Positions 53,053 to 56,630 of a stretch of 56,630 nt of DNA are shown piece after piece. The stretch spans positions 1 to 56,630 of the forward strand of contig JAQICX010000098.1 of the NCBI GenBank assembly GCA_027858345.1, written 5' to 3'. The notes beneath the pieces are model-generated. The model saw nothing but the letters and a program-made list of their open reading frames with translations, was not told where the DNA came from and did no database searches. How positions within the stretch are numbered: the first letter of the stretch is position 1; every line of letters starts with the position of its first letter. Origin of the DNA: Kiritimatiellia bacterium. Lineage in GTDB: Bacteria > Verrucomicrobiota > Kiritimatiellia > JAQICX01. A program made the translations under genes and the position numbers.

Positions 53053-53313
53053 CTACTTAATAAATAGGTTTGAATAGAACTGCCATTCATTGAGTTGAAG
53101 GGCAAGTACACCAATCATGATAATCAATGCAACTATTCCAAAAACACCTGTAACCAAATACTCACCTGATGCTTTTTTTGCAGAAGCACCGCCCATCCTT
53201 GCCACAGGTGGCATGTCTGAAAGGTCTGGTAGATCCGTCAATGCTGTTTCATCAGCTGGTGTTTCATCAGCTGTTTTAATCTTTAAACTTTTCTTTTTTA
53301 CTGTAATAGCCAT
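53053..53313 (-). CDS. Small membrane protein of unknown function
   Basis: 86 residues from MAITVKKKSLKIKTADE. Soluble, acidic N-terminus with an ADETPADET tandem, then one membrane span (about 56-75, GVFGIVALIIMIGVLALQL) and a short WQFYSNLF tail. GGAG precedes ATG; a TTG four codons earlier is less likely. Its own strong terminator suggests a separate, well-expressed transcript. Layout recalls small subunits of membrane complexes; I do not recognise a family. Confidence 0.7.
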   Translation of the reverse strand: MAITVKKKSLKIKTADETPADETALTDLPDLSDMPPVARMGGASAKKASGEYLVTGVFGIVALIIMIGVLALQLNEWQFYSNLFIK

Positions 53314-53388
53314 ATTATTCTCCAATAAATTATTTGATTGTCCCTTTATATCAATTTAAACCTAATAAGACAAGTTTTTTTTTGCATA

Positions 53389-53670
53389 TTATCCACAGAA
53401 ACGAATATTCTTTAGTGATCTACAACTTTTCGACGGCTTTGCAACAACCTTTGAAGAGATTTCTTTGTGTAAATCATCTGGTACATCTGGATTAATCTCC
53501 AGAGTCTCCCCTTGAATTAATAACTCATAGCGAAGTCCAAAGCCCTTCCCTGATTCAATGACATCTGCAAATAGTAGTGCATCACGACCATCATCCAGTC
53601 TTACGCCAACACGCCAACGACCGTTTTTGTTCCAAATTCCGGACCATCTTGTTATTTTTGCTTTTTCCAT
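53389..53670 (-). CDS. Small soluble protein of unknown function
   Basis: 93 residues, MEKAKITRWSGIWNKNGRWRVGVRLDDGRDALL.... Predicted beta-rich, with GRWRVGVRLDDGR strands and a C-terminal cysteine-containing tail (KSCRSLKNIRFCG). AGGTG precedes ATG. Not recognised. It lies between the membrane-protein gene and the sensor kinase. Confidence 0.55.
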   Translation of the reverse strand: MEKAKITRWSGIWNKNGRWRVGVRLDDGRDALLFADVIESGKGFGLRYELLIQGETLEINPDVPDDLHKEISSKVVAKPSKSCRSLKNIRFCG

Positions 53671-53776
53671 TTAAACACCTATCACATAAATTTAAGACAA
53701 TCTAATATTTTTAACCAATTTCGTCAACTCTTTTTTTGGTTGAAATTCACTTTCAGGGATTACAAGCTAGCAGGGC

Positions 53777-56371
53777 CTAGCTAAAGATCATACTATTTTT
53801 TACGATAGAAGGAATGTAAACGCTGAATTTACTACCTTTAGCTAATTCACTTTCAACATCAATCCAGCCATTATGCTTTTGAATGATACCATATGCCGAT
53901 GCCAAGCCAAGTCCGACACCCATATCTTTTGTGGAATAAAACGGATCAAAAATATGCTCCTTAATCTCTTTAAGCATTCCAGTGCCACTATCCTGAATTG
54001 AGCAACAGACAAAGTTGCCTGGCAATGCATTTGGGCTCTCTTCGGCTTCCTCCTTGGAAATGCTGACACAAAATGTTTTCACAATAAGGTCTCCACCCAC
54101 TACCATTGACTCAACAGCATTCTCCAAAATGTTTGAAATTAGCAATTTCAATTGTCTTTCATCTGCAAAAACTAGCATAGACTCTTCACATAGACTGACT
54201 TGTAAATCGATGCTATCATTAAGTTTCTTTGATATTTCATCAACAGCAGTTATGACAATTTCATTGAAGTTATATTCGTTTAGATGCATAAAATCCTGCC
54301 TGCTAAATGTTAAAAGTTCCTTGGTCAATTCAGCGGCACGATTAGTAGACTCTTGAATCTGACGTATGCTTTTCATAGCACTCCTTTTGCCCTCAACATC
54401 AAAAGCAAGCAATTCACTATGTCCAAGTATGGACTGCAACAAGTTGTTAAACTGATGGGCAATTCCACCTGCAAGAATACCAATGGATTCCATCTTTTCA
54501 GCTTCCTGGAGCTTTTGTTCCCTAATAAGTTCATTTGTAACATCACGTTTAATTGCCACGTAACTTAAGACAACACCTTTGTCATCTTTGATAGGAGAAA
54601 TGATTGATTCATCTGTGTAAAAACGGCCACTCTTGGTCTTATTAATAAAATGGCCGAACCAATTTTCACCCGAACTAATTGTATCCCAAAGTTCTTTATA
54701 ATAACTCTCTGGGTGCTCACCACTTTTCAATATTCTAGGATTCTGCCCCAGAATTTCATTCTCACTATATCCTGTAATAGCCACAAAAGCAGGGTTTACA
54801 TACTCAATGTTACCATTCAAGTCTGTAACAACAACCGCATCGGGTGTTTGCTCCATACCTGCAAAAAGTTGCTGCAATTGCTGATGCTCACGTCTTATTT
54901 CCGTAATGTCTTCATATGCACCTAGAACACCAATACAATTGCCATCCGAATCATTCAAAGGTAATTTGCTCGTTTCAAGCCAGTTGATTTTTCCATTTTC
55001 ACGCTGTTGAGGTTCTTCATAATTAATTTTTGGAATACCTGTTTCCATAACTTCACGGTCGTCTGCACGAAAAGCTTCTGCATTTTGGTCTGCCCATGAC
55101 ATATCAAAGTCACGAAGACCTACCAATTCTGTTGAACTATCAAACCCAGCATCTTTTGCAAATGCAAGATTGCATCCAAGATAGGTTGATTTCAAATCTT
55201 TCCAGAAAATTCGAATTGGTAAAGTATCAATGACAAGTCGTAAAAATCTTTTGGATTCTTCAAGCTCATCTTGAGCTTTTTTACGAATACTCACATCATT
55301 CAGCACAAATGCTATGCGACCAGGTTCAGGAGAAAAGGCAACTGCATAGTAATACTTTTTAAATCTATTAGCATACGCTTCGTAGACTGTAGATTCCCGA
55401 GTTTTGGCAACATGATCAAAAAAATCTTTCCAACCTTTGTTCAAAGATGGCAAAATTATAGAAAAGGTCTTACCCAAAGCATCTTCTTCTTTTATGTCTG
55501 TCATCTTTTCAAGTGAAGGATTCATTTGTTCCACATAATAATCATTGGGTTCACCGCTATCATCAAAAATAACTTTCAAAGCCCCAAATCCACCAGGCAT
55601 GTTGTCAAACAGAGAACGGTAATGAGATTCACTGGCTTCTAGTTTTTTTGCGATAGTCCCTTCCGACGTCTGGTCTCTAAAAACAAGAACAACGCCAGAA
55701 ATTTCCCCTGCGGAATTACGAATTGGGGCGGCACTATCTGCAACAGAAATTTCCAAACCATCTTTTGATATAAGCACAATATGATTCTCCAGCTCAATAA
55801 TTTTTCCAGCTTCAAGAACTTCATGAACTGGAGCTGAAACAACTTCACCTGTAGCTTCTTTACGAATACAAAAAACTTCTTCTATTTTCTTACCTGCAGC
55901 ATCTGCTTGTTTCCAACCAGTTAGTCGTTCTGCAACCTTGTTCATTATCATAACGCATCCATTGACATCAGTGGAAATAACAGCATCACCAATGGAAAGA
56001 AGTGTAGCAGAATACACACTTTCATTGAGATGCAAAGCATCGGCTGTTTTTTTAAGCTCATTAACCTGAAGCTGAAGATTTTCTCGTAAAAGCTTAGCTT
56101 TTGTGCGAACAGAAGCAATTAACCAACATGCGAAAAAACTTAGAACCAAAGTAATAAACAGAATAATTAAAACATGTAATTTATATCCATGTTCATGTAA
56201 CGGAGCACACTCTAGTTTAGAAACAAATGCCACTCTCTCCGCATAAATGCATGCGGTAGCAATAAAAAGAAACAGAGCTACTGGAATATACATCACAAAA
56301 AACCTGCGTATAAACTCGCCACGAGGCAATTCATCCGTTTTTTTATTGTTTAAATGGCTCTTAAATACCAT
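53777..56371 (-). CDS. Multi-PAS sensor histidine kinase
   Basis: 864 residues. Two membrane spans (about 24-42 and 68-88) enclose a short periplasmic loop; then four PAS domains (about 115-235, 250-365, 375-495, 505-620; the last with YVNPAFVAITGYSENEILGQNP). The dimerisation/phospho-acceptor helix reads ILAGGIAHQFNNLLQSILGHS with the phospho-His (usual GIAHDFNN has Asp where this has Gln). ATPase boxes NILENAVES, DSGTGM and GVGLGLA. No response regulator follows within the window. AAGGATG precedes ATG. Confidence 0.9.
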   Translation of the reverse strand: MVFKSHLNNKKTDELPRGEFIRRFFVMYIPVALFLFIATACIYAERVAFVSKLECAPLHEHGYKLHVLIILFITLVLSFFACWLIASVRTKAKLLRENLQLQVNELKKTADALHLNESVYSATLLSIGDAVISTDVNGCVMIMNKVAERLTGWKQADAAGKKIEEVFCIRKEATGEVVSAPVHEVLEAGKIIELENHIVLISKDGLEISVADSAAPIRNSAGEISGVVLVFRDQTSEGTIAKKLEASESHYRSLFDNMPGGFGALKVIFDDSGEPNDYYVEQMNPSLEKMTDIKEEDALGKTFSIILPSLNKGWKDFFDHVAKTRESTVYEAYANRFKKYYYAVAFSPEPGRIAFVLNDVSIRKKAQDELEESKRFLRLVIDTLPIRIFWKDLKSTYLGCNLAFAKDAGFDSSTELVGLRDFDMSWADQNAEAFRADDREVMETGIPKINYEEPQQRENGKINWLETSKLPLNDSDGNCIGVLGAYEDITEIRREHQQLQQLFAGMEQTPDAVVVTDLNGNIEYVNPAFVAITGYSENEILGQNPRILKSGEHPESYYKELWDTISSGENWFGHFINKTKSGRFYTDESIISPIKDDKGVVLSYVAIKRDVTNELIREQKLQEAEKMESIGILAGGIAHQFNNLLQSILGHSELLAFDVEGKRSAMKSIRQIQESTNRAAELTKELLTFSRQDFMHLNEYNFNEIVITAVDEISKKLNDSIDLQVSLCEESMLVFADERQLKLLISNILENAVESMVVGGDLIVKTFCVSISKEEAEESPNALPGNFVCCSIQDSGTGMLKEIKEHIFDPFYSTKDMGVGLGLASAYGIIQKHNGWIDVESELAKGSKFSVYIPSIVKNSMIFS

Positions 56372-56499
56372 CTCACATCCTTTTTAACTCTAATTAGTAA
56401 AACATTTCAAACCCTACATACTCAATAATCTACTAAATACTAACAGATAGCAAACATACTGACAAGCCTAATATTAAACTTTGTCAAACAATACCTCAA

Positions 56500-56630
56500 T
56501 TTTTCGATTGAACACCCTTTTTGGCGGGGTCACGGACCCCGACCCTACAGTTGCGGATGCTGCAACCAAAGCTAAAAGGTTGATTGCAAATGGCTTCTGT
56601 AGGGTCGGGGTGCTTCACCCCGCCTTTTAA
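56500..56630. mobile_element. Composite element G, cut by the window end
   Basis: Left end TTTTTCGATTGAAC and a REP pair follow; the right end lies beyond the window. Confidence 0.5.
56523..56624. repeat. REP pair (REPIN-like), GGGTCGGGG type
   Basis: GGCGGGGTCACGGACCCCGA then CCCTACAG, and CTGTAGGGTCGGGGTGCTTC then ACCCCGCC, 46 bases apart. Different arm sequence from the other pairs but identical CTACAG/CTGTAG heads and geometry. Confidence 0.85.

Overview
The window looks like chromosomal DNA of a low-GC Gram-negative bacterium. A type II secretion/type IV pilus secretin (GspD) with inner-membrane partners, a UDP-L-FucNAc pathway, two-subunit PyrD/PyrK and a cytoplasmic-looking uronate/polysaccharide cluster (GH115, heparinase II/III fold, KduD, RraA, IclR) are together compatible with the PVC group, for example Lentisphaerota. 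That placement is an inference; no rRNA gene is present.

Nearly every gene is on the minus strand. Reading from high to low coordinate on that strand: a four-PAS histidine kinase (53.8-56.4 kb); two small proteins of unknown function; rlmN; infA; tmRNA (ssrA); a GIY-YIG protein; the uronate operon (45.97 to 37.56 kb: SDR, rraA-like, GH115, heparinase-like, Zn-dehydrogenase, kduD, iclR-type regulator); a PilM/PilN fusion, PilO/GspM-like protein and secretin (37.1-32.6 kb); rplM-rpsI; a DEAD-box helicase; an ABC-F ATPase; serS; ung; an M20 peptidase; rnr; rplU-rpmA-obgE; dnaK-groES-groEL; rpoZ-smpB; a TctA-like permease; a Yip1 protein; tcdA; fnlA-fnlB-fnlC; and pyrK-pyrD with a 54-aa membrane peptide and an APC permease carrying C-terminal UspA domains. 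Plus-strand genes are few: a toxin-antitoxin pair (26.3-27.1 kb), a secreted TPR protein (48.0 kb) and an HI0933-type flavoprotein (50.3 kb). SmpB, tmRNA and RNase R, the core of trans-translation, all lie here although dispersed.

The striking part is the intergenic DNA, which is packed with several families of palindromic repeats. (1) REP-like palindromes with a GTAG head, of the form GTAGGGGCG...CGCCCGTAC, have variable but self-complementary cores; one sits in almost every intercistronic gap of the uronate operon, and one forms the 3' end of the GH115 coding sequence. (2) Head-to-head REP pairs (REPIN-like) have the form ...CTACAG-spacer-CTGTAG.... (3) A GC-rich family is built round AGCTCCTCCCC and GGAGGGGTATTCC. 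(4) A composite element has inverted ends TTTTTCNGTTG and a conserved TTATCACC/GGGTGATAA segment and carries families 1-3 as variable cargo; three copies in tandem fill most of 49.0-50.2 kb. (5) A 255-bp MITE sits inside a RelE/ParE-type toxin gene, and its removal on paper restores the frame exactly. No transposase, REP-associated tyrosine transposase (RAYT), CRISPR array or rRNA was seen.

Regulatory signals recognised by eye include good sigma70-type promoters for rpoZ (-10 inside a perfect palindrome), rplM, rplU, infA and pyrK, a sigma54-like -24/-12 site upstream of dnaK, and clear terminators after rpsI and after a small membrane-protein gene.
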